Notes under the pieces: model-generated
What the model saw: the letters and a program-made list of their open reading frames with translations, nothing else
Databases searched by the model: none
What the model was told of the DNA's origin: nothing
Shown: positions 52,987 through 61,250 of the stretch, one piece after another
Layout of the letters: every line of letters starts with the position of its first letter
How positions within the stretch are numbered: the stretch's first letter is position 1
Position numbers and translations under genes: made by a program
NCBI RefSeq assembly: GCF_025398735.1
Contig: NZ_CP104694.1
Location: forward strand, 1 to 64,000
Source: Tahibacter amnicola
Lineage (GTDB): Bacteria; Pseudomonadota; Gammaproteobacteria; Xanthomonadales; Rhodanobacteraceae
Reading direction: 5' to 3'
Length of the DNA: 64,000 bases

Positions 52987-54039
52987 ATGACTGACACCGA
53001 CGAGAGCACGCTCGTCCTGCTGACTGAAATTCCCGGCGCCCGCCTGAAAACGTTGCCGGAGAACGAACTGAGCGCCGCCGAAGGCGCGTTGCGCCGGGCC
53101 CTGGCATTCCTGGCCGCCCTGGGGTGCGACTATTTTCGTGCCGACGAAACCGTTCCCCGCCTGATCCAGGAAAAGTCATCTGCTGAATGGCAGGCCATGC
53201 TCGATATTCTCCACACGGTCGGAGCCGTCGATCAGGCCCGCGCGCTGGCGCAAGCTCGCCACATCGCGGGCGTCACAAACGCCGACAGCCATTCGCGACG
53301 GGCCGCACGCGTCGCCGCGATGTCCGAATCGACACTCGACACGTTCCGGGCGTACGCCTTTGACGCGATGGCTGATTTCGAGGCGGTTCTGATGGCCCAT
53401 GTACGCCGGAACAGTGCCGCTTTCGGCGACTGGTCCACCGTGTCCGCGCTCTTGCAGAATGCCAGCGGGCCCGCCGAGCTTATGCCTGGCTATCGGCGCG
53501 CCCACGAATGGAACGCAGGAGGCCGCACAGTCCTTTTCCTGGACTACGACGTAGAGGGACGCATGGCCTGGCAGGTACAGGGCGAGCGCGACGGCAGCGT
53601 GCTGGTGGCCTGCGAGTTCGACCGCTGCGACCACTGGTGGCGCCCCCGCACCGCGCACTTGCCAACCGAGGCCGTGGCGGTGCGAAAACACGCAGATCGC
53701 TGCTCCGTCCAGCTGGCCTATCGCGTCACCTCGCGTGAGCAGCTCGACCAGCTGTGGTCGCGCACGTCGCACCACGACGGTATTGCCCGCGCCTGCGCGC
53801 CGGCCGATGCCGACCCCGTCGCGCTGTTGAACGCTACAGCCATGCATTTCCACCCGTCTAGTGCGGACGCGTTTGCGCACCGGTTTGGTTGGCTGTACTG
53901 GCAGGAGTACGGCGGCGGCGCCGACGAGCATACGGCGATCTTCCTTGCACGGACATCGGAGCTGGCGGAATACGTCTATTCACAAGCGCGGGAACTGGCA
54001 ATATCGAAGACACCATGGATTACCGTCGTCCGTCGTTAG
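52987..54039 (+). CDS. Protein of unknown function with a C-terminal QEYGGG-DEH module
   Basis: A 350-residue soluble protein. Three parts are visible: a helical N-terminal part (about 1-150, for example LSAAEGALRRALAFLAALGC), a beta-rich middle (about 175-285, ELMPGYRRAHEWNAGGRTVL; VEGRMAWQVQGERDGSVLVA; CDHWWRPRTAHLPTEAVAVR) and a C-terminal module of about 55 residues (HRFGWLYWQEYGGGADEHTA, ending WITVVRR). A second copy of the module follows in the same frame after the stop codon. No family recognised. The start at 52987 lies after the tRNA and before any obvious signal sequence. Confidence 0.65.
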   Translation: MTDTDESTLVLLTEIPGARLKTLPENELSAAEGALRRALAFLAALGCDYFRADETVPRLIQEKSSAEWQAMLDILHTVGAVDQARALAQARHIAGVTNADSHSRRAARVAAMSESTLDTFRAYAFDAMADFEAVLMAHVRRNSAAFGDWSTVSALLQNASGPAELMPGYRRAHEWNAGGRTVLFLDYDVEGRMAWQVQGERDGSVLVACEFDRCDHWWRPRTAHLPTEAVAVRKHADRCSVQLAYRVTSREQLDQLWSRTSHHDGIARACAPADADPVALLNATAMHFHPSSADAFAHRFGWLYWQEYGGGADEHTAIFLARTSELAEYVYSQARELAISKTPWITVVRR

Positions 54040-54075
54040 CCAGCGTGTCCAGAGCGCGGCAGGGAGAAGACCACG

Positions 54076-54252
54076 GTGCTGGACTTCGTACGCCACCATG
54101 GTTGGGTCTATGGCCAGGAATACGGCGGCGGACCTGATGAACATGTCGCCCTGTTTGCCTCATCCGATCCGGCAGTTGTTGAACGCGTTCACCGCTATGC
54201 CGAATATCGGGCGAGACAGGATCCGAACTGGCATCTGCTGTGGCGGCGCTGA
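54076..54252 (+). CDS. Small open frame: second copy of the QEYGGG-DEH module
   Basis: 58 codons from a GTG with AGGGAGA nine bases upstream. The product VLDFVRHHGWVYGQEYGGGP, then DEHVALFASSD, ending WHLLWRR, aligns end to end with the last 55 residues of the preceding protein (GW-x-Y-x-QEYGGG-x-DEH). It is in the same frame as that gene, separated by one stop codon and 36 bases. It may be a short gene, the tail of a decayed second copy, or a readthrough extension. Confidence 0.5.
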   Translation: MLDFVRHHGWVYGQEYGGGPDEHVALFASSDPAVVERVHRYAEYRARQDPNWHLLWRR

Positions 54253-54329
54253 TGGAGGCCGCTTCGTCGCAAGCCCTTTTTTCACCCGCAATTGCGCACA
54301 CCGGGTACGGCCCGACGGGGCCGCACACA

Positions 54330-54746
54330 TCACCGGCGCTCGCGAAACCTACGCCTTTTGGATGGCGTCAGATCATCTCCCATTCCGCAGTTGTCCCGCC
54401 TGTTCCATCCGACGGAATAGATGCCGGTAAACTCGTGGGCCAGGCAGTGAGGACTGCGGGCCAGAACCAACGGCCACCCAAAACCGTCGTAGAGTTTTTC
54501 GAAATGCGGTCGGCTACCGTCAGCGATACCTGAGTAGGCGATGAAGAAGCAGCTCCACCTGCGCCATTCGGCCGCGTTCTGCGCTACGCACGCGGCCCGC
54601 GTGGCGTCTGCCAATTCAGCGCGCGCTATCGACTTGGACATGGCCGATATTCCTCGACATCGCAACGCTGGCATCGCAACAGACAGCGCCAACACCCACA
54701 CGACAAACCCGAGGCAGATCCACCGCGCAACCGCCCATCGCGTCAT
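54330..54746 (-). CDS. Membrane-anchored protein with NCG-GDD tail, copy 1
   Basis: A 138-residue protein with an N-terminal membrane helix (ICLGFVVWVLALSVAMPAL) and a small outer domain with five or so cysteines (RCRG, AACVAQ, SCFF, HCLA). Near the end it reads YSVGWNRRDNCGMGDDL, closely like the end of the protein at 54935 on the same strand. The combination of a single N-terminal helix and a GDD-type loop recalls the calcium loop of GspG-type pseudopilins, though there is no prepilin peptidase motif. AAGGG precedes the ATG. Family not recognised. Confidence 0.6.
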   Translation of the reverse strand: MTRWAVARWICLGFVVWVLALSVAMPALRCRGISAMSKSIARAELADATRAACVAQNAAEWRRWSCFFIAYSGIADGSRPHFEKLYDGFGWPLVLARSPHCLAHEFTGIYSVGWNRRDNCGMGDDLTPSKRRRFRERR

Positions 54747-54934
54747 GACCCTTCACCCAGGCCGGCTGTTGAGAGCGATATCGTCGAATCCGCCATCGTC
54801 CTCGCGGCCGGTTCCCGGGAGGTACACTCCGTAAAAAGTAAACGTCGCGCACTGCGCGACCACTCGAACGGTCTCTTGGCAAGTCCGGCAAACGATCCGC
54901 GCTTCATGAAGTGCATGGCGTCTTGCTTCCATCT

Positions 54935-55435
54935 CTACCGCAGAACAATGTCATCGCCCGCGCCACAGTTGTCGGTACGATCCGGACCATTGGAATAGAG
55001 GCCGATCGTCGCTCCACCGCGACAGGCCAAGCCTGGCGTGAAGTGAATCGGCGTATCAAACGCATCAAGGAGCGGATTGATTCCGCTTCTTCGGGCCGCC
55101 GGTTCTGTCACTCGATAGATGGCGCATGACCAATACCCCAGGCGTCCGGCGGAGGTCTCGCAGCCTTCCAGCGTCATCGCGATCTTGGCCAGTTGCGCGC
55201 GCGTTGTGGCTATCGGTGACGGACCGCAACGCCAGACAATGCTGTTCAGTACTAAGGCCGCGATAACAATGCTCAGCACGAGCGAGCAAAAGCGCTCCAG
55301 CAGCGGCATGCGTTTCGGTGAATCACTCACAAGGTACGCACCGGCTGGAGTCGGCCACGTGTGATCCTCAAGTGCGCCGAAAAGTTTCCGGAGTTGGTCC
55401 GACAAAGTCTCCCGCTTGCCAGGATTCGCCTGCAC
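54935..55435 (-). CDS. Membrane-anchored protein with NCG-GDD tail, copy 2
   Basis: A 166-residue frame (GTG start) or 124 residues from an internal ATG at 55309 (MPLLERFCSL), which lies directly before the membrane helix (LVLSIVIAALVLNSIVW). The outer domain contains GCETSAGRLGYWSCAIYRV and ends LYSNGPDRTDNCGAGDDIVL. It is a paralogue of the gene at 54330: helix, paired Cys, and a D-N-C-G-x-G-D-D end. The ribosome-binding site of the GTG is weak, so the shorter form is as likely. Confidence 0.6.
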   Translation of the reverse strand: MQANPGKRETLSDQLRKLFGALEDHTWPTPAGAYLVSDSPKRMPLLERFCSLVLSIVIAALVLNSIVWRCGPSPIATTRAQLAKIAMTLEGCETSAGRLGYWSCAIYRVTEPAARRSGINPLLDAFDTPIHFTPGLACRGGATIGLYSNGPDRTDNCGAGDDIVLR

Positions 55436-55471
55436 GCTCAGACTTTTCCACCGGGCCGGAGACCATGCCGC

Positions 55472-55897
55472 ATGATGATTCGAACCGCCACGCCGGATGA
55501 CGCCGAAGGACTTGCACCGCTGCTTGGCGAGTTGGGCTATCCGTCTGATCCTTCTTCAGTCGCCCTCCGGATGACACGACTCCGGCAGGACCTTCGCGCC
55601 GTCGTTCTCGTCGCCGAAACGGCAGGAAACCTCGTCGGCGTGGCCACTGCCCACGTGCGCGATTCGCTCAATCATGACGAACCCGCCGCGCAACTCACCC
55701 TGCTCGTCGTTGACAGCCGGGTTCGCGGCAGCGGTGTGGGCCAGGCCCTGGTATCGGCGGGAATGGACTGGGCCAGGACGCAGGGTGCCCGACGGCTCAC
55801 CGTGAACACGGCCGTGCACCGCGAGGCCGCACACCGGTTCTACGAAAACCGCGGCTTCACCCTGAGCGGACGCCGCTACGCGATCGCACTCGATTAG
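55472..55897 (+). CDS. GNAT family N-acetyltransferase
   Basis: A 141-residue single-domain acetyltransferase. The acetyl-CoA loop is VDSRVRGSGVGQALVSAGMD (motif A, R/Q-x-x-G-x-G/A), preceded by the beta-4 strand LTLLVVD and followed by NTAVHREAAHRFYENRGF (motif B). Substrate unknown. The start at 55472 has GGAG ten bases upstream; earlier in-frame sequence overlaps the divergent gene. Confidence 0.88.
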   Translation: MMIRTATPDDAEGLAPLLGELGYPSDPSSVALRMTRLRQDLRAVVLVAETAGNLVGVATAHVRDSLNHDEPAAQLTLLVVDSRVRGSGVGQALVSAGMDWARTQGARRLTVNTAVHREAAHRFYENRGFTLSGRRYAIALD

Positions 55898-56030
55898 TGC
55901 GACAGGGCCCGCACTCGGCGGATGAATACGATTGCAATCCGCTATCGGCCGGCGATGCGTATTTCTACACTTCGCCAGCCCTGACGGCATACGCTGCGTC
56001 AGCGCATCCACTGTGCTGCGGGAGCAGGCC

Positions 56031-57449
56031 ATGCAACGCGTCGTAGCGAAGGCGGCCCGGGCCGTCATGCGTCTGGTTTATCTCGTTTTCCTCGGAGTAG
56101 TGCTGGGCGTTCCGTCGGCGCGTGCCGATGTCATGCTCCATGCCTTCAACTGGCGCTACGCCGATATCGGCACGCAGGCGCAGACCATCCGCGACAACGG
56201 CTATCGCATCGTGCTGGTCTCGCCGCCACTGCGCTCGGAGGGCGCGGCCTGGTGGGGGCGCTACCAGCCGCAGGACTATCGCGTCATCGACAATCCGCTG
56301 GGCAATACCGAATCGTTCCGCACAATGATCGACCAGCTTGGCGCGAAAGGGGTCCGCGTCTATGCGGATATCGTGCTCAACCACATGGCGAACGAGGCGG
56401 CGACGCGCATCGACCTGGATTACCCGGGGCGCCGCATCCTGGATATCTATCGCGCCAACCCCGCCTATTTCAGCGCGAACCGGCTGTTCGGCGACCTGCG
56501 GTTCAATTTCCTGTCGCAGTGGGATTTCCATGAGGCGCGCTGCATCGCCGACTACTCGAACACCTTCCAGGTGCAGAACTGGCGGCTGTGCATGGGCGCC
56601 GGCGACGTCGGTCTTCCGGATCTGACCGACAATGACTGGGTGGTCAGCCAGCAGCGCGCGTATCTGCAGGCATTGAAGGCGCTCGGCGTGACGGGCTTTC
56701 GCATTGATGCGGCCAAGCACATGTCCGCCACGCAGATCGCCCGCATCTTCACGACGGACGTCACCAGCGGCATGCACGTATTCGGCGAGGTGATCACTTC
56801 CGCCGGCGAAGGCAACGACGAGTATCGGCTGTTCCTGAAGCCGTACCTGCAGAACACGAACCACGGCGCCTATGATTTCCCGCTGCACGGTGCGTTGCGC
56901 CGTGCCTTTTCACCTGCCGGGTCAATGAGCGAACTGGTGGATCCCCTGTCCACCGGGCAGGCACTGCTTCCCGCACGGGCGATCACGTTCACGGTGACGC
57001 ACGATATCCCGAACAACAGCATTTTCCGCTTCATGTTGCTCGATCCCACCGACGAGACGCTGGCCTACGCCTATGTGCTGGGCCGCGACGGCGGTGTTCC
57101 GCTGGTGTATTCGGACCACAACGAAAGCGGCGACAACCGCTGGGTCGATGCGTACCGGCGCGCCGATCTCACGGCCATGATCGGTTTCCACAACCAGCTG
57201 CAGGGCCATGACATGCAGGTGCTTTCGCACGGCGCGTGTCATCTGATTTTCCGGCGCGGCAGCCGTGGTATCGTCGCCATCAACAAGTGCGGCCAGGCTC
57301 AGGAAGCCGCCGTGTCCATGCACAACAGCGTGCTGTGGTGGCACTCGCCCTATCGCGATGTGGTGACGGGCAGCAGCCTGACCATCGATCGGGCCGACTT
57401 CCGTTTCCAGCTGCCGCCGCGCTCGGCACGTTTGTGGATCCGACAATGA
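56031..57449 (+). CDS. Exported alpha-amylase (GH13)
   Basis: A 472-residue exported enzyme with a signal peptide (LVYLVFLGVVLGVPSARA). The four GH13 regions are clear: VYADIVLNHM (I), GFRIDAAKHM with nucleophile D226 (II), HVFGEVI with acid/base E253 (III) and FTVTHDIPNN with D324 (IV). It hydrolyses internal alpha-1,4 bonds of starch or glycogen. A C-terminal beta domain follows (about 400-472). The glucokinase gene starts inside its stop codon (ATGA), tying starch breakdown to glucose use. GGAG precedes the ATG. Confidence 0.93.
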   Translation: MQRVVAKAARAVMRLVYLVFLGVVLGVPSARADVMLHAFNWRYADIGTQAQTIRDNGYRIVLVSPPLRSEGAAWWGRYQPQDYRVIDNPLGNTESFRTMIDQLGAKGVRVYADIVLNHMANEAATRIDLDYPGRRILDIYRANPAYFSANRLFGDLRFNFLSQWDFHEARCIADYSNTFQVQNWRLCMGAGDVGLPDLTDNDWVVSQQRAYLQALKALGVTGFRIDAAKHMSATQIARIFTTDVTSGMHVFGEVITSAGEGNDEYRLFLKPYLQNTNHGAYDFPLHGALRRAFSPAGSMSELVDPLSTGQALLPARAITFTVTHDIPNNSIFRFMLLDPTDETLAYAYVLGRDGGVPLVYSDHNESGDNRWVDAYRRADLTAMIGFHNQLQGHDMQVLSHGACHLIFRRGSRGIVAINKCGQAQEAAVSMHNSVLWWHSPYRDVVTGSSLTIDRADFRFQLPPRSARLWIRQ

Positions 57450-58510
57450 GCGATCGCGCCAGCGACGATGCAACGGCTGCTAAAGTGGACAGTGGCTGCG
57501 CGGCGCCACATTCACTCTTTCACGAAATGTCGACGAAATCTCAACCGGACAACGAGGGTGGCTGCGATCTGGTCGCCGATATCGGCGGCACGAACGCGCG
57601 ATTCGCGCTCAGCCGGCAAGAGCAAGGCAAGCGTGTTCTCTTGGAAGTCCAGTCGCTGCCGGGTGCCGCATTTGACAGCCTGGAGGCGGCCGTCCGCCAT
57701 TACCTGGCGTCGGTGCGCGCGCAGCCCACGCGCGCGGCGATCGCCGTCGCCTGCCCGGCGGACAAGGACGACATCCAGTTCACCAATTCCGCCTGGTCGT
57801 TCAACCGGCGGCAATTGCAGCGTTCGCTGCATTTGCAGCAACTGGAGATCCTCAACGATTTCGGTGCCGTCGCCCGCGCCGTCCCGCAGCTGGCACCGTC
57901 CGACGTGGTCACGCTCCACGGCACGCTGTCGCCGCTGCGGGGGCCGGTGACGGTGCTGGGGCCTGGAACAGGGCTCGGCGTCGCCCAGTTGGTCGGCAGC
58001 AGCGCGCAAGGCTGGGCCGTGGTGGAAACCGAAGGCGGCCACGCCGGCTTTGCCCCCATCGACGAGGAGGACCGGCGCATCGCGGCCTGGCTGTCCGAAC
58101 GCGTCGGGCGGGTTTCCAACGAGCGCATCCTCTGTGGAAACGGCTTGTCGCAGGTCCATGCGGCCCTGCGCGGCGATGCGGACCTTACCGATCCCGCCCG
58201 GATCGTCGCCGCTGCCCTGGCGGGCGATCCGGACTCGGCGAAAACACTACAGCGATTCTGCGCCATCCTCGGCAGCGCGGCCGGCGACGCGGTGCTGCTG
58301 CAGGGCGCCCGCACCCTGGTGATTGCAGGCGGCATCGTGCCCCGTTTCGTGGAATTTCTGCGCCAGAGCCCCTTCCACGCGCGATTCCTGGCCAAGGGAC
58401 GGCTCGCGGCGTATCTGGCGGACGTGGCCATCCACGTCGTCGTGCACCCGTCGCCAGGCCTGCTCGGGGCCGCGCTGGCCTTGCCTGACCGGACGATCGA
58501 CTTGCCCTGA
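57446..58510 (+). CDS. glk: Glucokinase
   Basis: A 354-residue frame (327 residues if started at the internal ATG 57527, closer to the usual 320). It phosphorylates glucose with ATP. Motifs: DLVADIGGTNARFALS (phosphate site), ILNDFGAVARAVP, VLGPGTGLGVAQLV and ETEGGHAGFAPIDEED, all of the bacterial Glk (not ROK) family. Its first ATG overlaps the amylase stop, which favours coupled translation from 57446, but the first 27 residues are poorly conserved in type. Confidence 0.93.
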   Translation: MSDRASDDATAAKVDSGCAAPHSLFHEMSTKSQPDNEGGCDLVADIGGTNARFALSRQEQGKRVLLEVQSLPGAAFDSLEAAVRHYLASVRAQPTRAAIAVACPADKDDIQFTNSAWSFNRRQLQRSLHLQQLEILNDFGAVARAVPQLAPSDVVTLHGTLSPLRGPVTVLGPGTGLGVAQLVGSSAQGWAVVETEGGHAGFAPIDEEDRRIAAWLSERVGRVSNERILCGNGLSQVHAALRGDADLTDPARIVAAALAGDPDSAKTLQRFCAILGSAAGDAVLLQGARTLVIAGGIVPRFVEFLRQSPFHARFLAKGRLAAYLADVAIHVVVHPSPGLLGAALALPDRTIDLP

Positions 58511-58573
58511 CACGCGGTGCTTCCGCCGGCGCCGGTCTGCCCCGCAGAATAGGGGATCAGCTGGCGGGGGTGT

Positions 58574-59638
58574 ATGAAAGGCAAGGCCACTTCCTTCGAT
58601 ATCGCGTACCGGGCCGGTGTATCGCAGGCAACCGTGTCGCGCGCCCTGCGTGGCAGTCCACTGGTGAATGAGGAAACCCGCCGGCGTATCGAAGCCATAG
58701 CGCGAGAGCTGCATTACACGGTCGACAAGAACGCATCGAACCTGCGCCGGCAGCGCTCCGGCACCCTGGCGCTGCTGCTGTTCGAAGATCCCACCTCCGA
58801 CGGCTCGCTGATCAACCCCTTCTTTTTGTCGATGCTCGGCGCCATCACCCGCGCCAGCGCACGCCAGGGGCATGACCTGCTGATTTCTTTCCAGCAGCTT
58901 TCCCACGACTGGCATGCGGACTACCACGACAGCCACAAGGCAGACGGGCTGATCCTGCTCGGTTACGGCGACTACCTGGCCTCCCGCGGCAAGCTGGAAC
59001 GCCTGGAGGAACAGGGCACGCCGTTTGTGCGCTGGGGCGCGGTGGATGACGGCCAGCCCGGCATCGCGATCGGCTGCGACAACGCCGGGGGAGGCCGGGC
59101 GATCACGGAGCATCTGCTGCGGCTGGGACGCCGTCGCATTGCTTTCCTCGGCGATGCATCACCCCATTGTCCAGAGTTTCTCGACCGGTATCGTGGCCAT
59201 TGCGCCGCGCTGGCAGCGGCGGGGCAGACATCCGACCAGGCCCTCCAGATCGATGCCGCCGACTCGACCGAAGAGGTCGGCTACACGGCGACGCTGGGCT
59301 TGCTCGATGCCGGGACGGCCTTCGATGCGATCTTCGCGGCCAGTGACCTGCTGGCGATCGGCGCCATGCGTGCGCTGGGCGAACGGGGCCGCCGCGTACC
59401 CGACGAGATCGCCGTTGTCGGCTTCGACGACATCCCCCTGGCCCGCCTGGCCAGCCCACCGCTGACCACGCTGCTGCAGGACACGAAGATCGCCGGTGAA
59501 ATGCTGGTGGATACTCTGCTGCGCCAGATCCGCGGGGAAACCGTGCACAACCAGGTACTGCCGGCGCAGCTGGTCATCCGCCGTTCCTGCGGAACCGGTC
59601 GAGCGGCCGAAGACGGGCCACCAGATCCGGCTGCGTGA
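58574..59638 (+). CDS. LacI-family transcriptional regulator of the alpha-glucan locus
   Basis: A 354-residue repressor. The helix-turn-helix and hinge are at the N-terminus (FDIAYRAGVSQATVSRALRG; NASNLRRQRSGTLALL), followed by the periplasmic-binding-protein-like core (FDAIFAASDLLAIGAMRALG; VVGFDDIPLARLASPPLTT). Encoded between glk and the GH13 lipoprotein, it most likely senses maltose, maltodextrin or glucose and controls the surrounding genes. Its last 65 bases overlap the end of the convergent GH13 gene. Confidence 0.93.
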   Translation: MKGKATSFDIAYRAGVSQATVSRALRGSPLVNEETRRRIEAIARELHYTVDKNASNLRRQRSGTLALLLFEDPTSDGSLINPFFLSMLGAITRASARQGHDLLISFQQLSHDWHADYHDSHKADGLILLGYGDYLASRGKLERLEEQGTPFVRWGAVDDGQPGIAIGCDNAGGGRAITEHLLRLGRRRIAFLGDASPHCPEFLDRYRGHCAALAAAGQTSDQALQIDAADSTEEVGYTATLGLLDAGTAFDAIFAASDLLAIGAMRALGERGRRVPDEIAVVGFDDIPLARLASPPLTTLLQDTKIAGEMLVDTLLRQIRGETVHNQVLPAQLVIRRSCGTGRAAEDGPPDPAA

Positions 59639-61250
59639 CCGGCCCGTCGTGCACGAACACCGCGACCCCGTGGGCGGGCACCGTGGCCTGCAACGCTTCG
59701 CCTGCGTCCACCTGCTGCGTCGCCGCCCCCAGGACGTCCCGCCATTGCCCTGGCTCCAACGCCTCGGACACCCGGAAGGCCGCCGCCGCATCGCCCTTGT
59801 TCAACAGCACCAGCGCGATCTGTGCGGTGCCGCCCTGCTGGTAGACGCGATAGAACGCCGCGCGGTCGCCGGCAAGTTCCAGAGTGACCTGCAACCCTTT
59901 CTGTAGCGCCGGCAGCTCCCGGCGCACGGCGCCGATGCGGGAAAGCTGCTGCTGGATGGGGTGTCGCACCGCTTCCGCGATGCGCGCTTTCCCGAAGTAG
60001 TTGCGATTGCCCGCGTGTTCGGGCCGGCCGCGCATGAAGCCGATCTCCGAACCGTAGTAGATCACCGGAATGCCGCGCGCCGTGAACAACCAGTGGTGCG
60101 CATCAATGAAGCCCTCGTCCGTGGCGTCCAGGCGCGCCATGTCGTGGTTGTCGTAGAAGGTCATCAGTTCGTAGGGATTGCGGTAGACCGCATCCTCCAG
60201 GTGCAGCGCCGGCGCCAGGATCTCGAAACCACGGCCCTTTCCAAACACCTCGACCAGGCGGTCCTTGAGCGGGAAGTCCAGTACCGACATCGCCCCGCCT
60301 TCCGGATGCGTGTACGCCGCAATAGCCTCGGCCTTCGAATCGAACACCTCGCCAAACAGGAAGAATCCCGGATGCCGTTCGCGGATCCGGTTCGAGAACG
60401 CCTGCCAGAACGCCGGCGGCATGTGCCGCACCGTGTCGATGCGGAACGCTCCGGCGCCCTCGTCGATCCACTTCAGGTACGCACCGACCAGGTAGTCGAG
60501 TACCACGGGCGAGGAATCGTCGAAGTTGGATAACTGCACCAGGTCACGCTCGGCGTGGAAAAAGCGATGCAACGGCTGGCGCGGATCGAGTTGTTCGGGC
60601 GGCAGGTTCTGGTGATCGGCGACCAGTTGCCCGGATGCATCGTAGATTTCGCCGAACTTGGGCTGGTCTGTCGGCATCGTGTACGACGGCGAGCCGTGAT
60701 TGGCGACGATGTCCAGCACCGTGACGAGGCCGTTGTCGCGCAAGGCTGCCGTCAGCGCACGGAAATCCATCCCCGGGCTCGGCAGGTGCTCGTCAAGCGC
60801 ATAGAAATTCACGCCCCAGTAGCCGTGATATCCCGCCTTGCCCCGGTCGGTGAGGAAGCTGCCCCAGCGCACGGGGTCACCGCCGGTGAAGGCCTCGTCC
60901 GGGTTGTCCACGATGGGCGTGAGCCAGACGGCACCAAATCCCATGTCGCGGATATAGCCGGCGTGATCGGCCAGTCCCTTGAAGTCACCGCCGAGGTAGC
61001 CGATGTTGTCCGATTCACCGTCCGGACCGGAAACGGGAATATCAAACGTGCGGTTTACGCCGCCCTGTTCACGGTGATCATTGGCCGGGTCGCCATTGAC
61101 GAACCGGTCAGTCACGACGAAGTACACGGCGTTCGCCGCAAACGGTTCATCCGTGCCGACATAGACGTCACGGGATACCGGTGCGGCGGCGCACCCGGCG
61201 AGCAGGCCGGCCACGACCAGGGGCAATCGCCGGCTAGTGCGCCAGGCCAT
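59574..61250 (-). CDS. Lipoprotein alpha-amylase-family enzyme (GH13)
   Basis: A 558-residue protein with a lipobox (VVAGLLAGC, Cys20), so it is attached to a membrane on the periplasmic or outer side. GH13 regions: LDIVANH (I), GAFRIDTVRHM with D272 (II), FLFGEVF with E301 (III) and TFYDNHDM with D369 (IV). YFVVTDRFVNGD and YLGGDFKGL fit the cyclomaltodextrinase/maltogenic branch of exported enzymes. It cuts imported maltodextrins. The start at 61250 overlaps the MFS gene by 17 bases, so the two are coupled; the upstream start at 61280 would overlap more and has no better signal. Confidence 0.92.
   Translation of the reverse strand: MAWRTSRRLPLVVAGLLAGCAAAPVSRDVYVGTDEPFAANAVYFVVTDRFVNGDPANDHREQGGVNRTFDIPVSGPDGESDNIGYLGGDFKGLADHAGYIRDMGFGAVWLTPIVDNPDEAFTGGDPVRWGSFLTDRGKAGYHGYWGVNFYALDEHLPSPGMDFRALTAALRDNGLVTVLDIVANHGSPSYTMPTDQPKFGEIYDASGQLVADHQNLPPEQLDPRQPLHRFFHAERDLVQLSNFDDSSPVVLDYLVGAYLKWIDEGAGAFRIDTVRHMPPAFWQAFSNRIRERHPGFFLFGEVFDSKAEAIAAYTHPEGGAMSVLDFPLKDRLVEVFGKGRGFEILAPALHLEDAVYRNPYELMTFYDNHDMARLDATDEGFIDAHHWLFTARGIPVIYYGSEIGFMRGRPEHAGNRNYFGKARIAEAVRHPIQQQLSRIGAVRRELPALQKGLQVTLELAGDRAAFYRVYQQGGTAQIALVLLNKGDAAAAFRVSEALEPGQWRDVLGAATQQVDAGEALQATVPAHGVAVFVHDGPVTQPDLVARLRPLDRFRRNGG

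Noticed and set aside
52781-55435. Genomic island inserted at the tRNA-Arg gene
   Set aside because: The unknown genes lie next to a tRNA, but no integrase and no repeat of the tRNA 3' end were seen, so insertion is not supported.
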